A stretch of 64,000 bases of DNA. Source: Mobilicoccus massiliensis. GTDB lineage: Bacteria; Actinomycetota; Actinomycetes; Actinomycetales; Dermatophilaceae. The notes beneath the pieces are model-generated. The model saw nothing but the letters and a program-made list of their open reading frames with translations, had not been told where the DNA came from and did not search any database. Within the stretch, counting starts at the first letter, position 1. Each line of letters begins with the position of its first letter. Position numbers and translations under genes: made by a program. Shown piece after piece: positions 26,002-35,614 of the stretch. The stretch lies in contig NZ_LN651326.1 of assembly GCF_000826525.2 (NCBI RefSeq), positions 261,277 to 325,276 on the forward strand. The letters run 5' to 3'.

Positions 26002-26561
26002 GCGGACGTCCTTTCGTACTTCGAAGCACGGCGCCTCGTCGACGTGATCCGCGTCAACCCGCGATCCCCGGCGACCCCCCACGGCACCTTGAAGGGGACG
26101 GTAGCGGGCGGCGGTGCGTGGCGGACACCCGTATTGCCGACCGTTCAGAACGGCCGTTCAGGACGTGTGTTCCGAAAGGGCTCCGGAGCACCGGGACTGG
26201 GTTCGGAAGGCACCAGGGGCCCGTTCACGGAATGTCCGTTTCGTGAGCCGTCGGTCGCTCACATGCCGAGATCGGCGGCGGATGGCCGCCCAGGGCTCGT
26301 CATCCGTGACCGTGACTTCGCGCGATTTTTAGGGGGCTCCGCTGGGGAACGCCGGAGGAGTCGCGCCGACCACCCGGGGTCGACGAACCCGAGGCGAGGC
26401 GTTCGACCACTGAGGTCGATCCCGACCGGGCCGGGCGCCGCTGGAAACCCGCTGGAAACCCCTGGCCGTCACCGGACCGGATCACCTGACGAACCGAAGA
26501 CGAGGTCGACGGCGAGCCGACGTACGGTCGGACGAACAGGTCCTTCTCACCCGGAGGCGTC
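26002..26561. other. 560-base divergent promoter region
   Basis: Separates the GH26-like gene from the divergent D-lactate-dehydrogenase-like gene. It contains several imperfect copies of CCGTTCA(C/G)G-type sequence around 26145-26265, and an 11-base tandem (CGCTGGAAACC twice) at 26439-26460. No ORF with native codon use and no RNA gene is visible. Confidence 0.5.
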
Positions 26562-29408
26562 GTGACCACCCTGCCCGATCTGCGCACCGATGCGACGACC
26601 CGCGCCGCGTACGTCAGCGACGCGTCCATCTACCGGCGGGTGCCGGCAGGAGTGGTCGAGCCGCGTGACGCCGCCGCCGTGCGCGAAGCCGTGCGGTGGG
26701 CGCGGCAGGAGGGCATGGCCGTCACCTCGCGCGGCGGAGGAACGTCGGTGGCGGGCAACTCGATCGGCACCGGCCTCGTCATCGACACGAGCCGCCACCT
26801 CACCGCGATCGACGTCGACGCCGAGAACCGCACGGCCACCGTTCAGCCCGGGGTCGTGTGCGACTCCCTGCGCGAGGCCGCTCGCGCCCACGGGCTCACG
26901 TACGGCCCCGACCCGTCGACGCACTCCAGGTGCACGATCGGCGGAATGGTCGGCAACAACGCGTGCGGATCCCACTCGGTCGCCTGGGGCACGTCGGCGC
27001 AGAACCTCCACGCGGTGCGCATGGTGCTGGCCGACGGTTCGGAGTTCGAGGCCCACCGGGGCGGTTGCAGCGACCCTCGCATCGAGGCCGACCTGCGCGC
27101 CCTCGTCACCGAGAACGAGGACCTCATCCGCCGTGAGCTCGGCCGGTTCCCGCGACAGGTCTCCGGCTACGGGCTGCACTACCTGCTGCCCGAACACGGC
27201 TTCGACGTCGCCAAGGCCCTCGCCGGCAGCGAGGGCACGTGCGGCGTGTTCACCGAGCTCACGGTCGCACTCGTCGAACCGCCCGCGGCGACGGTGCTCG
27301 TCGTCCTCGGCTACGACGACGTCTTCGCCGCCGCGACCGACGCGGCCCGGCTGCGGCTACCCGGCGTGACGACGATCGAGGGCATGGGCGCCGACCTCAT
27401 CGCGGCCCTGCGCACCCGCCCCGGCCGCGAGGACGCCGGCTCGACGCTGCCCTCGGGGCAGGCCTGGCTGTACTGCGAGGTCGGAGGCACCGACGACGCC
27501 GACGCCCGACGCGCGGCCGAGGAGCTCGTCGCCACCGCGCGTACGTCCGCCGCACGCGATCGCGGCGACGCGTTCCGCCTCGTCACCGACCCCGCCGAGA
27601 CGCGCGCGCTCTGGGGCATCCGCGAGGCGGCGGCCGGCATCGCCACCCGCCGCGCCGACGGCGGCGAGGCGTGGCCGGGGTGGGAGGACTCCGCGGTCCC
27701 GGCCGAGCACCTCGCCGACTACCTGCGTGACCTCTACGCGCTCATGGATCGCATGGGCCTGTCGGGCATCCCCTTCGGCCACTTCGGCGAGGGCTGCATC
27801 CACGTGCGCATCGACTTCGACCTCGGCAGCGAGCAGGGCGTGGCCTCCTACCGGGAGTTCATCGAGAACGCCGCCGACATCGTCGCGGGCCACGGCGGCT
27901 CGGTGGCCGGTGAGCACGGTGACGGGCGCGCGCGTTCCGAACTGCTCTCCCGCATGTACTCCCCCGAGATGCTCGCCCTGTTCGCGCGATTCAAGGGCAT
28001 CTTCGATCCCGACGACGCCCTCAACCCGGGGGTGCTCGTCGAGCCCGAGCCGATCGACGAGGGCATCCGCCCCGGGCCGGGGTTGCGCACCCACGTCACC
28101 ATCCCGGTCCACGCGCTCGGCCGAGACGGGGGCGACTTCGCCTCCGCGGTCAACCGCTGCGTCGGCGTCGGAGCCTGCCGCTCCGACGCGGGCGCGATGT
28201 GCCCGAGCTACCAGGCCACCCGTGACGAGGTGCACACCACGCGCGGCCGTGCCCGGGTGCTCGCCGAGATGCTGCGGGGTGAGTTCCTCACCGACGGTTG
28301 GCGCAACGACGACGCCCTCGAGGCGCTCGACCTGTGCCTCTCGTGCAAGGCGTGCGCCACTGAGTGCCCGGTCAACGTCGACATGGCCACGTACAAGGCC
28401 GAGTTCCTCCACCACCACTACGCGCGGCGGGTGCGCCCGCTCTCGCACTATTCGATGGGGTGGCTGCCGGTCGCGGCGGCCGCGGTCACCTCCCTGCGGC
28501 TCGGTGGGGCCGTCAACCGGCTCATGCGCATCCGCCCGATCGAACGCGCGGTCATGGCCGCCGCGGGCGTCGAGACCCGGCGCCGCATGATCGCGTTCGC
28601 CGAGCACCTGCCCTTCCAGGGCTGGTTCCGCGAGCGCGCTCGACGCGGCGACGGCCCGCAGGTCGACGACTCGCCCGCGCGCGAGACCCTCGTCGTCTGG
28701 CCCGACACCTTCACCAACCACCTCACGCCGCAGGTCGGGGTGGCCGCGGTCGAGGTGCTCGAAGCGCTGGGCCACGAGGTCGTCATCCCGACGGGGCCCG
28801 TGTGCTGCGGACTCACGTGGCACTCGACCGGCCAGCTCGAGGTGACCAAGGCCGCGTTGTGCCGCACCCTCGACGCGCTCGAGCCGCATCTGGACGCAGG
28901 TCACCGCATCGTCGGACTCGAGCCGTCCTGCACGGTCATGCTCACCGAGGCACCCGAGCTGCTGCCCGACGATCCACGAGCGGAGCGTCTCGCCGAGCTC
29001 GTCACGACCCTCGCCGAGGTCGTCGCCCCGCATGCGAACGACCCGGAGTCGCCCTGGCCCTTCGACGAGGTCGACGCCGCGGCGGTCGCGCAGGTCCACT
29101 GCCACCAGAAGGCCAAGGGCACCTACGACCCCGACACCGCGGTGCTGCAGCGCCTCGGGGTCGATCTCGACGTCGTCGGCGGCGGCTGCTGTGGCCTCGC
29201 CGGCAACTTCGGCTTCGAGCCCGGGCACTACGAGGTCTCCCAGGCGTGCGCCGAGCGCGAGCTGTTCCCCAAGGTCGAATGCTGTGGCGAGAGTGACCTC
29301 GTGCTCGCCGACGGGTTCTCCTGCCGCACCCAGATCGCTCAGGGCACCGACCGCACCGCCACACACCTCGCCGAGGTTCTCCGCCGGGCCCTCCGCGTGA
29401 GGTCGTGA
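26562..29408 (+). CDS. FAD-binding and Fe-S-binding oxidoreductase, D-lactate dehydrogenase-like
   Basis: A 948-residue multidomain protein. Residues about 1-230 are a PCMH-type FAD-binding domain (VTSRGGGTSVAGNSIGTGLV; GGMVGNNACGSHS). About 235-530 is the FAD-oxidase C-terminal domain, with SVAGEHGDGRAR. Two 4Fe-4S ligand sets follow: CVGVGACRSDAGAMCPSY, and CLSCKACATECPVN. The C-terminal half carries paired CCG domains (PVCCGLTWHSTGQLEV and GGGCCGLAGNFGFEPGHY). This layout fits membrane-associated D-lactate or D-2-hydroxyacid dehydrogenases feeding quinone. The start is GTG after the ACCCGGAGGC site. It is transcribed alone and followed by the repeat-bearing gap at 29409-30178. Confidence 0.88.
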   Translation: MTTLPDLRTDATTRAAYVSDASIYRRVPAGVVEPRDAAAVREAVRWARQEGMAVTSRGGGTSVAGNSIGTGLVIDTSRHLTAIDVDAENRTATVQPGVVCDSLREAARAHGLTYGPDPSTHSRCTIGGMVGNNACGSHSVAWGTSAQNLHAVRMVLADGSEFEAHRGGCSDPRIEADLRALVTENEDLIRRELGRFPRQVSGYGLHYLLPEHGFDVAKALAGSEGTCGVFTELTVALVEPPAATVLVVLGYDDVFAAATDAARLRLPGVTTIEGMGADLIAALRTRPGREDAGSTLPSGQAWLYCEVGGTDDADARRAAEELVATARTSAARDRGDAFRLVTDPAETRALWGIREAAAGIATRRADGGEAWPGWEDSAVPAEHLADYLRDLYALMDRMGLSGIPFGHFGEGCIHVRIDFDLGSEQGVASYREFIENAADIVAGHGGSVAGEHGDGRARSELLSRMYSPEMLALFARFKGIFDPDDALNPGVLVEPEPIDEGIRPGPGLRTHVTIPVHALGRDGGDFASAVNRCVGVGACRSDAGAMCPSYQATRDEVHTTRGRARVLAEMLRGEFLTDGWRNDDALEALDLCLSCKACATECPVNVDMATYKAEFLHHHYARRVRPLSHYSMGWLPVAAAAVTSLRLGGAVNRLMRIRPIERAVMAAAGVETRRRMIAFAEHLPFQGWFRERARRGDGPQVDDSPARETLVVWPDTFTNHLTPQVGVAAVEVLEALGHEVVIPTGPVCCGLTWHSTGQLEVTKAALCRTLDALEPHLDAGHRIVGLEPSCTVMLTEAPELLPDDPRAERLAELVTTLAEVVAPHANDPESPWPFDEVDAAAVAQVHCHQKAKGTYDPDTAVLQRLGVDLDVVGGGCCGLAGNFGFEPGHYEVSQACAERELFPKVECCGESDLVLADGFSCRTQIAQGTDRTATHLAEVLRRALRVRS

Positions 29409-29531
29409 GGCGCGGGCGTTACGACCGACGACGCTGCGACGGCGGTGGGACGACGGCGCGGTGAGAGCGATCGGGACGGCGACGTCAGGGTCGACGGTCA
29501 GGTCGAACGCTCGGGGCCGAACACGGAAGTG

Positions 29532-29561
29532 CCGGGGTGACGATCCCCATCGTCACCCCGG
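29532..29561. terminator. Strong hairpin downstream of the lactate-dehydrogenase-like gene
   Basis: Perfect 13-base stem (CCGGGGTGACGAT) with a four-base CCCC loop, 123 bases after the stop codon. A second small hairpin, CATCGC-TTCCAT-GCGATG, follows at once. There is no U-tract, so termination is inferred from stem strength and position. Confidence 0.55.
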
Positions 29562-29665
29562 CCATCGCTTCCATGCGATGAGGGTCTTCGTGTCGATCCC
29601 CCATTCCATCCCCGACCCGCGCCGATCCCACCGGCACGGGGTACTGCCATGACGTATGCCGACCC

Positions 29666-29829
29666 CCGTCGACAGCCGTCGTCGTCCGTCCCCACGGACG
29701 CTGCCATCAGCGAAGAAGGTCCCCACCCTCTTCCGACGGCCTGAACGCCGTCGACAGCCGTCGTCGTCCGTCCCCACGGACGCTGCCATCAGCGAAGAAG
29801 GTCCCCACCCTCTTCCGACGGCCTGAACG
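29666..29829. repeat. 82-base tandem direct repeat, two copies
   Basis: Copy 1 is 29666-29747 and copy 2 is 29748-29829, apparently identical, end to end with no spacer. Each unit contains CCGTCGACAGCCGTCGTCGT, a short palindrome around CGTCCCCACGGACG, and AGCGAAGAAGGTCCCCACCC. No open frame is preserved in a gene-like way. Confidence 0.9.
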
Positions 29830-30055
29830 CCCCCGCGCCCCCGCAGATCGAGCGTTCCCCACGCCCTCCCTGCCGTCCGGATGAACCGGACGCCCGTCCT
29901 GATGCCTCATTTCTACCCATCGAGACGATGCCGTTTCCAGCACGTCCCCCGGGATTGGGATACATGACCCGTCACGTCGGACGCGGTGCGCCCCGCCGAA
30001 TCTCCCCGCGAGCCCCGAGAGGGGTCGGATCCCGCCGGACCAGGTCACGACTCAG

Positions 30056-30075
30056 TTGTACAACCGTCCAGGACG
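30056..30075. promoter_or_regulatory. 20-base motif, copy 1
   Basis: TTGTACAACCGTCCAGGACG, matching 45656-45675 at 18 of 20 positions. It contains palindromic TTGTACAA and CGTCCAGGACG-like halves. Function unknown; possibly a protein binding site. Confidence 0.45.
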
Positions 30076-30178
30076 CCCGATCAACGCGTGCGCCGCCGGC
30101 AGGGATGATCCGTCGAGCACCGATGGGGCGGCGGCGGACTCACCCCCGAGTCTTTCACCTTGGTGGAGGGCCGGGTCC

Positions 30179-30856
30179 TCACTGCGTGGTGGGCGACCAG
30201 GTGAGGACACCACCGCTGCCGGTACCCACGACGCTGCCGCGGTACCCGCGGCCGCTGAACGCGAGCACGCCCGCGGTGTCGCTGACGATGCGGTAGCCCG
30301 CCCCCGGCAGCGCAGAACGGTAGTAGGAGAAGAGCTGTGCCTCGCCCGGGGCGGACATGACGACCGATCCGCCACCGTTGGCGAACCCGCTCGTCGCCTC
30401 GATGCGCGTGCGTTCGGGAAAGGCGACGCCGACCGGCATGTTCTGGATCGTGCGCCCGTCGACCTGCACCACCCCACCCTGGGGCGAGCTCTGACCCGTC
30501 GAGGCGCTCGGGGAGCCGGTCGACGTTCCGGATGTGCCCGCACCCGTCGACGGGCCCGTGGTGCCCGGCGCCGGTGACGCCGTGTCGGTGCTGCTCGTCG
30601 CGGACGGCCCGGTGGAGGGTGATTCGGAGGAGCCGGGTGACATCGAGTCCGTGTCGGAAGAGGGCGTGGGGCTCTCGGAGCCGACCGGCATCCCGCTCAT
30701 GCTCGACGACTCGGTGGCGGTCGCGGTGTTCGACGGCGTCTCCGCGCTGCCGCTGCCGCTCACGAACCGGCCGAAGGGGTTGTCGCCGCACCCGGCGAGG
30801 GTCCCGAGGAGTCCGGCGGTGAGCGTCAGCGCGGCCAGGCGGCGGGTCGGGGTCAT
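30179..30856 (-). CDS. Ser/Thr-rich lipoprotein of unknown function
   Basis: A 225-residue exported lipoprotein. The signal sequence RRLAALTLTAGLLGTLAGCG ends at a lipobox with Cys at about 23. A Ser/Thr/Pro/Gly-rich spacer of about 95 residues follows, probably cell-wall spanning. The folded C-terminal part (about 130-225) begins VDGRTIQNMPVGVAFPERTR and includes LFSYYRSALPGAGYRIV. That pattern is seen in small lipoprotein domains that follow the phrase 'FY...LP..GY', of unknown role. The start follows ACCGAGGAGGAGCC, a strong ribosome site. It is divergent from the gene at 30979, 122 bases away. Confidence 0.78.
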   Translation of the reverse strand: MTPTRRLAALTLTAGLLGTLAGCGDNPFGRFVSGSGSAETPSNTATATESSSMSGMPVGSESPTPSSDTDSMSPGSSESPSTGPSATSSTDTASPAPGTTGPSTGAGTSGTSTGSPSASTGQSSPQGGVVQVDGRTIQNMPVGVAFPERTRIEATSGFANGGGSVVMSAPGEAQLFSYYRSALPGAGYRIVSDTAGVLAFSGRGYRGSVVGTGSGGVLTWSPTTQ

Positions 30857-30978
30857 GGCTCCTCCTCGGTGAGTGTGTGTGCACACTCTGCCGCCTGGGG
30901 CGGTCGGCGACCACTGGTGCGGCCTGCCCGGGTAGTTTTCGCGACGGAGGTGGGAGGGGCCCGCCGAGGGGGTGCGTC

Positions 30979-31839
30979 GTGCGAGGTGAGCCCGCGCCGT
31001 GGAGCGCCGCCGCGCAGACCCGGCTGCTGGGCGGCCTGCGGGCCGGCGAATCCCCGGCCCGCCTGTGCCGTGACCTGGGTCGAGACCCCGCCGACGTGCG
31101 ACGCCGCCTCGGCGTCCTCCTCGGTGACGCCGTGGATCCCCGGGCCGGGGACGACGCGACGACCGACCTCGACCTCTTGTGGCTGCGAGTGCGCACGGGC
31201 GATGTCCTCCCGGTACCGCTGTCGCCGGAGGCCGTCGCCGACCTGTGGCAGACGGGCACCGGTCTCGAGCTCTCCGACCGCGAGCGCGGCGAGCTCGCCG
31301 CCGATCCGCTCGTCCCCCGACTCGCGGAGACCGGTCGCCACGCCCTGCGCACCACCACACCCGAGGTCGTCGAGGCGTCGGGCATGCTCGACCTCGCCGA
31401 CTGGCTCGAGGCCGCGAACGACCACGACGCCTCGGCTCACCTGGGCGCCCCACGCGCGGCCCTCGCCGCGACCGTCGACGACATCGCGCCGGCCGGGTCT
31501 CGAGGAGCGCTCGCCCGACACCTCGGGCTCGACCCGCCGGATGCCGGGCCACGGGCGGAGGTCGATCGACGTGAACGCGCCCTCGGCGTGCTCGATGCCG
31601 TTCGCGCCGCGTCGGTTCCCGGGCGTCCGGCGGCCGTGCTGCGGGATCTGCTCGCGAACCCCGAGTCCGTCCGCGACCTCACCCGCGATCTCTCCGGCGG
31701 ATTCGCCGTCGCGACCACCCTCGCGATCCTCGGCGGGCGCCACGAGAGCGACGCCCTGCGCCTCGCGGGCCGGATCCACACCCGTTGGAGCACCCCGCCC
31801 AACCTCGGGCGGGGCGCGATCGTCCGCGTCGGGCTCTGA
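30979..31839 (+). CDS. Hypothetical helical protein
   Basis: A 286-residue protein without recognised domains. It is Ala/Leu/Arg/Asp-rich and predicted mostly helical, with no signal peptide and no membrane segment. The N-terminal segment RLLGGLRAGESPARLCRDLGRD could contain a small helix-turn-helix-like element, but this is not a clear call. The start is GTG 30979 after GAGGGGGTGCGTC. High GC at third codon positions throughout supports coding. It is followed, after 313 bases, by another unknown helical protein gene in the same direction. The two show no convincing similarity. Confidence 0.6.
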   Translation: MRGEPAPWSAAAQTRLLGGLRAGESPARLCRDLGRDPADVRRRLGVLLGDAVDPRAGDDATTDLDLLWLRVRTGDVLPVPLSPEAVADLWQTGTGLELSDRERGELAADPLVPRLAETGRHALRTTTPEVVEASGMLDLADWLEAANDHDASAHLGAPRAALAATVDDIAPAGSRGALARHLGLDPPDAGPRAEVDRRERALGVLDAVRAASVPGRPAAVLRDLLANPESVRDLTRDLSGGFAVATTLAILGGRHESDALRLAGRIHTRWSTPPNLGRGAIVRVGL

Positions 31840-32152
31840 TCACCTCGTCGATCACCCGCGTCGGGCGCACGGTGCCCGCCGAGGGTCGCCCGGACAGGTG
31901 TGCGGGCATCCGTGCACCCCGCACACGGGCGGCATCGAGAGCCGAAGGCGTGCACCGTCACGACGCCCATCCCGTCCACGCGGGGGTTTCCGCCGGGCGA
32001 CTCGCGGCCGAAGTCCGGCCTCGACCGCCGTCGCCCACCGCAGCTTTCCCGTGTCCTGTACTGCTCTTGACCTTTTTCGGACTCAAGTCCGGCGCCGCAT
32101 GGCCGACGATGGAGCAGAGCGGTGCATCGGGCCCGCGCGTCGGAGGTAGGAC
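31840..32152. other. 313-base gap, no gene seen
   Basis: Contains an imperfect inverted repeat, CTTGA...TCAAG, at about 32066-32087 within TCTTGACCTTTTTCGGACTC, in a locally AT-richer patch. This may be part of the promoter of the next gene. Nothing else is supported. Confidence 0.4.
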
Positions 32153-33097
32153 ATGGCGATCGATCGCCCGCAGCGGGCGGGGGTGCAGCGCGCCGCCCGT
32201 CAGGTCGGTCCTGCCGGGTTCGATCTGCGAGAGCAGCAGCTCGCCGACGCCATCCACCACCACGTCATGTTGCGCGACGCGTGCCTGTCACCGTCGGCGC
32301 AGATCGCCGACAAGCTCGATCGCCTCCGCGAGCCCTCGCCGATCGGCGCGGACGATGTGGGCGGCCTCGCCGGGCGGGTGAGCATCGTCGCGCAGATGTC
32401 CGGCATCCGACGGCACATGGCCGACACCGGCGCGCTGCTCGCGTGCGAACGGCGCCGCCTCGTGCTCCTCGACGTGCTCGCCGCCCTTCCCCACGCGCCC
32501 GAGGACGGGATGCCGTGGGCGCGCAATCCCGTCGACCTCGTCGGCGAGGCAGCGGCCGGCATCGGTTACTCGGTGGCCGACGTGCGCCGACTCGCCCGCA
32601 CGCTCGACGTCTCGCGGGCCGGGTTGCCCCCGGTCGAGATCGGCCCCTCGACCACCCGCACGTTCGCCGAGTCCCTGCGCGGAGTCCTCCAGTTGACGCC
32701 GGGCGCGGCCGTGGCCAACGCCATCCTGCTCCTGCTCGACCGGGTGCCGGAGGCGTGGACGCCCTCCGCCTGCGGGGCCGTGCTCCTCGATCCCGGCCCG
32801 CGCGTCCTCTGCCGCTTCATGGGCACGCTCGTCGCTCGCCACGACCTCGCGGCGTTCGGCGACGACCTCGCCACGTTGCGGGTCGCGGCCGACCTCAGCC
32901 CGACCGTGCGGCGCTACGCCTCCGTCCTGCTGCCGCAGCTCGCCGAGGACCTCAGCACGGTCGCCGCTCCCGCGGCCGAGCACGAGGTACTCACCCTCGC
33001 CGCAGACCTCGCCGGTCGCACCGCCGAACTGCTCCCCCGGGGCTTCCGTCGATTCGACCGCGCGCCCCGCACCACCCGGTTCGTCATCGCCGACTGA
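32153..33097 (+). CDS. Hypothetical helical protein
   Basis: A 314-residue protein, Ala/Leu/Arg-rich, probably all-helical and cytoplasmic. No signal peptide and no convincing membrane segment are seen. Recognisable local features are HHHVMLRDACLSPSAQIADK near the N-terminus and LRGVLQLTPGAAVANAILLL in the middle; neither matches a family I can name. The start ATG 32153 follows GGAGGTAGGAC. Codon use is native. It lies between two other unknown genes. Confidence 0.6.
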   Translation: MAIDRPQRAGVQRAARQVGPAGFDLREQQLADAIHHHVMLRDACLSPSAQIADKLDRLREPSPIGADDVGGLAGRVSIVAQMSGIRRHMADTGALLACERRRLVLLDVLAALPHAPEDGMPWARNPVDLVGEAAAGIGYSVADVRRLARTLDVSRAGLPPVEIGPSTTRTFAESLRGVLQLTPGAAVANAILLLLDRVPEAWTPSACGAVLLDPGPRVLCRFMGTLVARHDLAAFGDDLATLRVAADLSPTVRRYASVLLPQLAEDLSTVAAPAAEHEVLTLAADLAGRTAELLPRGFRRFDRAPRTTRFVIAD

Positions 33098-33372
33098 CCA
33101 CGCGAGCCCCCGCGCCGAACGGATTCACCCCGGCACCTGCGTGCCATGCTCCGCCCACGCGGGCGGCGCACGACGACCGGCCCTGGTGGCGTCTCGACCT
33201 CTGATCTGCTCGGCCTCTGGTCACCTCGGCCTCGGATCTGCTCGACGTCGGGTCGCCTCCGCGCCTCGGCGTCTTACGACATTCACGCCGAGTTCATCGC
33301 GGGGACTTCGTTCCACGGTCGCACGGTCGATTGGAGCACCTGCACTGCTACGACACCTCGAAAGGATCCGCC
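33098..33372. other. 275-base gap with local repeats
   Basis: Holds near-duplicate phrases built on CCTC(T/G)G(A/G)TCTGCTCG around 33198-33243 and a patch TCTTACGACATTCACGC that is AT-richer, probably promoter DNA. No gene seen. Confidence 0.35.
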
Positions 33373-33786
33373 TTGCCCATGCCCTCCCTCGTCGCTCCCG
33401 ACCTCGCCCGTCCGCGAGGCCGCGGCCTGCGACCCACGCCCGAGCGCGCGACGGCGGCCGGCATGCTGCAGCGATTCTCCGAGAGGGTCGGGGTCACGCT
33501 GCGCCCCGGCTCCGTCGTGCTCGACAGCGGGGCGCGCATCCTCGTCGACGGCGCCACCGCCGACGAGTCGCTGTACGTCGAGGCCCACGGGCCGCAGAGT
33601 CCGGTGCCCGACATCGACCTCGCGCTCATCGTGCAGGACGTCTTCAAGCTCGCGCTGCTGCGCAGCGTGCGGCCGGATGCCCGGGCCGTCGTACTCGTCG
33701 CCGATGCCGGTGCGCGCGAGACCGTCGCCGCGTGCATCGCCCGCACCCCGGCCGCCGACCTCGTCGAACTCGTCGTCTGCTCCTGA
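33373..33786 (+). CDS. Hypothetical protein, possibly PD-(D/E)XK-like fold
   Basis: A protein of about 137 residues with a TTG start at 33373 behind GAAAGGATCCGCC; ATG 33379 is the alternative. After an Arg/Pro-rich start it shows strand-like VVLDSGARILVDGATADESL and YVEAHGPQ, followed by helix LIVQDVFKLALLRSV and strand AVVLVADAGARETV. This order, Asp then Glu on adjacent strands followed by a helix, loosely resembles PD-(D/E)XK nuclease-like proteins. The usual Lys is not clear, so this is only a resemblance. No partner gene is adjacent. Confidence 0.5.
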   Translation: MPMPSLVAPDLARPRGRGLRPTPERATAAGMLQRFSERVGVTLRPGSVVLDSGARILVDGATADESLYVEAHGPQSPVPDIDLALIVQDVFKLALLRSVRPDARAVVLVADAGARETVAACIARTPAADLVELVVCS

Positions 33787-34270
33787 GGCAGAACAGCGAG
33801 ATCCCGCGCTCGACCGTCGCTCCCCGGAGTGGACCCGCACGGCGAGCACGCACCTCGCGGGCTCGTTGTCGGTGGGCAACCCGCCGGTCTTCCGGCCGGG
33901 AACGGCGTCTCCGGTCGCGTCCCGTCGAACAGGCTTGCCGCGCACCGGGGTCCGGACACGAATCGGCCCGGCGCCCTCCGAGGACGCCGGGCCGCTCGCG
34001 CTTCTGCGCGCTCCTCGCAACGACGGCGGCCGGTGTGATCCGACCGCCGGTGCGACTCTCCACCCCGGGTGTGTCATTCATGTCATCGCTCGTCGAGGCG
34101 ACGGCGTTACGCCTGTCGCTGGAGTTTGCCTGTTCGATGCCGGACGGTTATCCAAGCGGTGACCTGCACCGCACGGCCGGGCGACTTGCCCGCTTTGTCG
34201 CCCGCCTCGTGGAGCGGCGGTCCACGAACGTGGCCCCGCGCACCACCGCGCGTCTCCTATCGTTGGCGTC
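33787..34270. other. 484-base gap
   Basis: No convincing gene. A hairpin with a ten-base GC stem lies at 33964-33994. The last 200 bases before the second AI-2E gene show non-native codon bias in all frames and may hold its promoter. Confidence 0.4.
33964..33994. terminator. GC-rich hairpin
   Basis: Perfect ten-base stem CGGCCCGGCG / CGCCGGGCCG with an 11-base loop, about 180 bases after the stop of the gene ending at 33786. No U-tract, so a terminator role is inferred. Confidence 0.4.
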
Positions 34271-35614
34271 GTGGGAGCCACCCGTCGACGCCGCGTGCCG
34301 ATGCGCCGCGGCCTGAACCGGCTGCGTCGGACGCCGGGGGCCGCGGTTCGCGCGGTGCGCCGGCGCATCCCCCGGGCTCCCTCGGGACCGCTCGTGCCAC
34401 CGGCCCCGCCCGAGGTGCCGCAACTGCCGCCGGAGCCGAACACCGAGCCCGTCGTCCGCACGCGCTGGCCGCACTTCCTCACGGTGACCGTCGGGGTCGC
34501 CTGCTTCGTCGTCGCGATGGCCGGGCTTCGGGCCTCCGCCGAGATCGTCGCGCCGGTGTTCCTCGCACTCAACCTCGTCATCGCGAGCTACCCGCTGCAC
34601 GGGTGGCTGCGGGCGCGGGGGCTCCCGAGCATCCTCGCGGCCACGATCACCGGACTGCTCGTCATCGTCGTGCTCGTCGCGTTCTTCGTGCTGCTCGGAT
34701 GGTCGATCGCCTCGCTCGTGCTCGAGATGCCGCGGTACGTGCCCAAGATGGAGCAGCTCTACCTCGATCTGCTCTCCCAGCTGGAGGCCCAGGGCATCAC
34801 CGAGCAGCAGATCGTCGAGTCCGTCCAGACCGGCGTCACGGACCAGTGGCAGAACTTCGCCCAGCAGGGCATCGCGCTGTTGCAGGGCGTGCTCGCGAAC
34901 CTCACGGGGGTGCTGTCACTGCTGCTCGTGCTCGTCACCGTGCTGTTCTTCCTCACGATGGACACCATCGGCATCTCGCGCCGGTTCGACCTCATTCGTG
35001 AGAGCAGCCCGCACACCGCGGCCGTGTTCCGCGACTTCGCCCGTGGCGTGCGGCGTTACTGGATCGTCACGACGGTCTTCGGTCTCATCGTGGCGCTGCT
35101 CGACGTCTGGGTCCTCGTGACGATGGGCATCCCACTGGCGCTCGTCTGGGGCGTGTTCTCGTTCCTCACCAACTACATCCCCAACATCGGGTTCGTCATC
35201 GGCCTCGTCCCTCCCGCGCTGCTCGCGCTGCTCGACAAGGGGCCGACCGACATGCTCCTCGTCGTCGTCGCGTACTCCGTGCTCAACTTCGTCATCCAGT
35301 CGCTGATCCAGCCCAAGGTCGCGGGCGACGCGGTCGGGGTGACGCCGACGGTCTCGATCATCTCGCTGCTCTTCTGGACCTGGATCCTCGGTCCGCTCGG
35401 CGCCCTGCTCGCGCTCCCGGCGACCCTGCTCGTCAAGGCCGTGCTCATCGACGGGGATCGTCAGGCGGGCTGGGTGTCGTACCTCATCGCGAGCAACCCC
35501 TCCGCTCAGCCGCGCCCGGGTACGACCCTGGTCGCGTCGCGGACCTCGCCCACGAGCGCCTCGAGCACGTCCTCCAACGCGACGACGCCGCCACCGGAGG
35601 CGCCCTCGACCTGA
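34271..35614 (+). CDS. AI-2E family transporter (second copy)
   Basis: A 447-residue membrane protein of the AI-2E/PerM family, with the same plan as the copy at 2798 but weak sequence identity. An Arg/Pro-rich cytoplasmic start of about 70 residues precedes the helices. The soluble insert includes YVPKMEQLYLDLLSQLEAQG. The hallmark late segments are VWGVFSFLTNYIPNIGFVIG and FVIQSLIQPKVAGDAVG. The last 36 codons (PGTTLVASRTSPTS onward, Ser/Thr/Pro-rich) lie antisense to the end of the DUF21/CBS gene at 35506. This tail looks like readthrough beyond the family's usual end. The start is GTG; ATG 34301 is possible. Confidence 0.83.
   Translation: MGATRRRRVPMRRGLNRLRRTPGAAVRAVRRRIPRAPSGPLVPPAPPEVPQLPPEPNTEPVVRTRWPHFLTVTVGVACFVVAMAGLRASAEIVAPVFLALNLVIASYPLHGWLRARGLPSILAATITGLLVIVVLVAFFVLLGWSIASLVLEMPRYVPKMEQLYLDLLSQLEAQGITEQQIVESVQTGVTDQWQNFAQQGIALLQGVLANLTGVLSLLLVLVTVLFFLTMDTIGISRRFDLIRESSPHTAAVFRDFARGVRRYWIVTTVFGLIVALLDVWVLVTMGIPLALVWGVFSFLTNYIPNIGFVIGLVPPALLALLDKGPTDMLLVVVAYSVLNFVIQSLIQPKVAGDAVGVTPTVSIISLLFWTWILGPLGALLALPATLLVKAVLIDGDRQAGWVSYLIASNPSAQPRPGTTLVASRTSPTSASSTSSNATTPPPEAPST

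Larger units (their letters stand above)
29409..30178. other. 770-base gap with repeats and a shared motif
   Basis: No gene with native codon use is visible. It holds a strong hairpin (29532-29561), an 82-base tandem duplication (29666-29829) and a 20-base motif at 30056-30075 that recurs at 45656-45675. Base composition is somewhat lower in GC than the neighbours. It separates a plus-strand gene end from a minus-strand gene end. Confidence 0.55.

Noticed and set aside
29666..29829. CRISPR array
   Set aside because: Only two copies, contiguous, 82 bases long and without spacers or cas genes.
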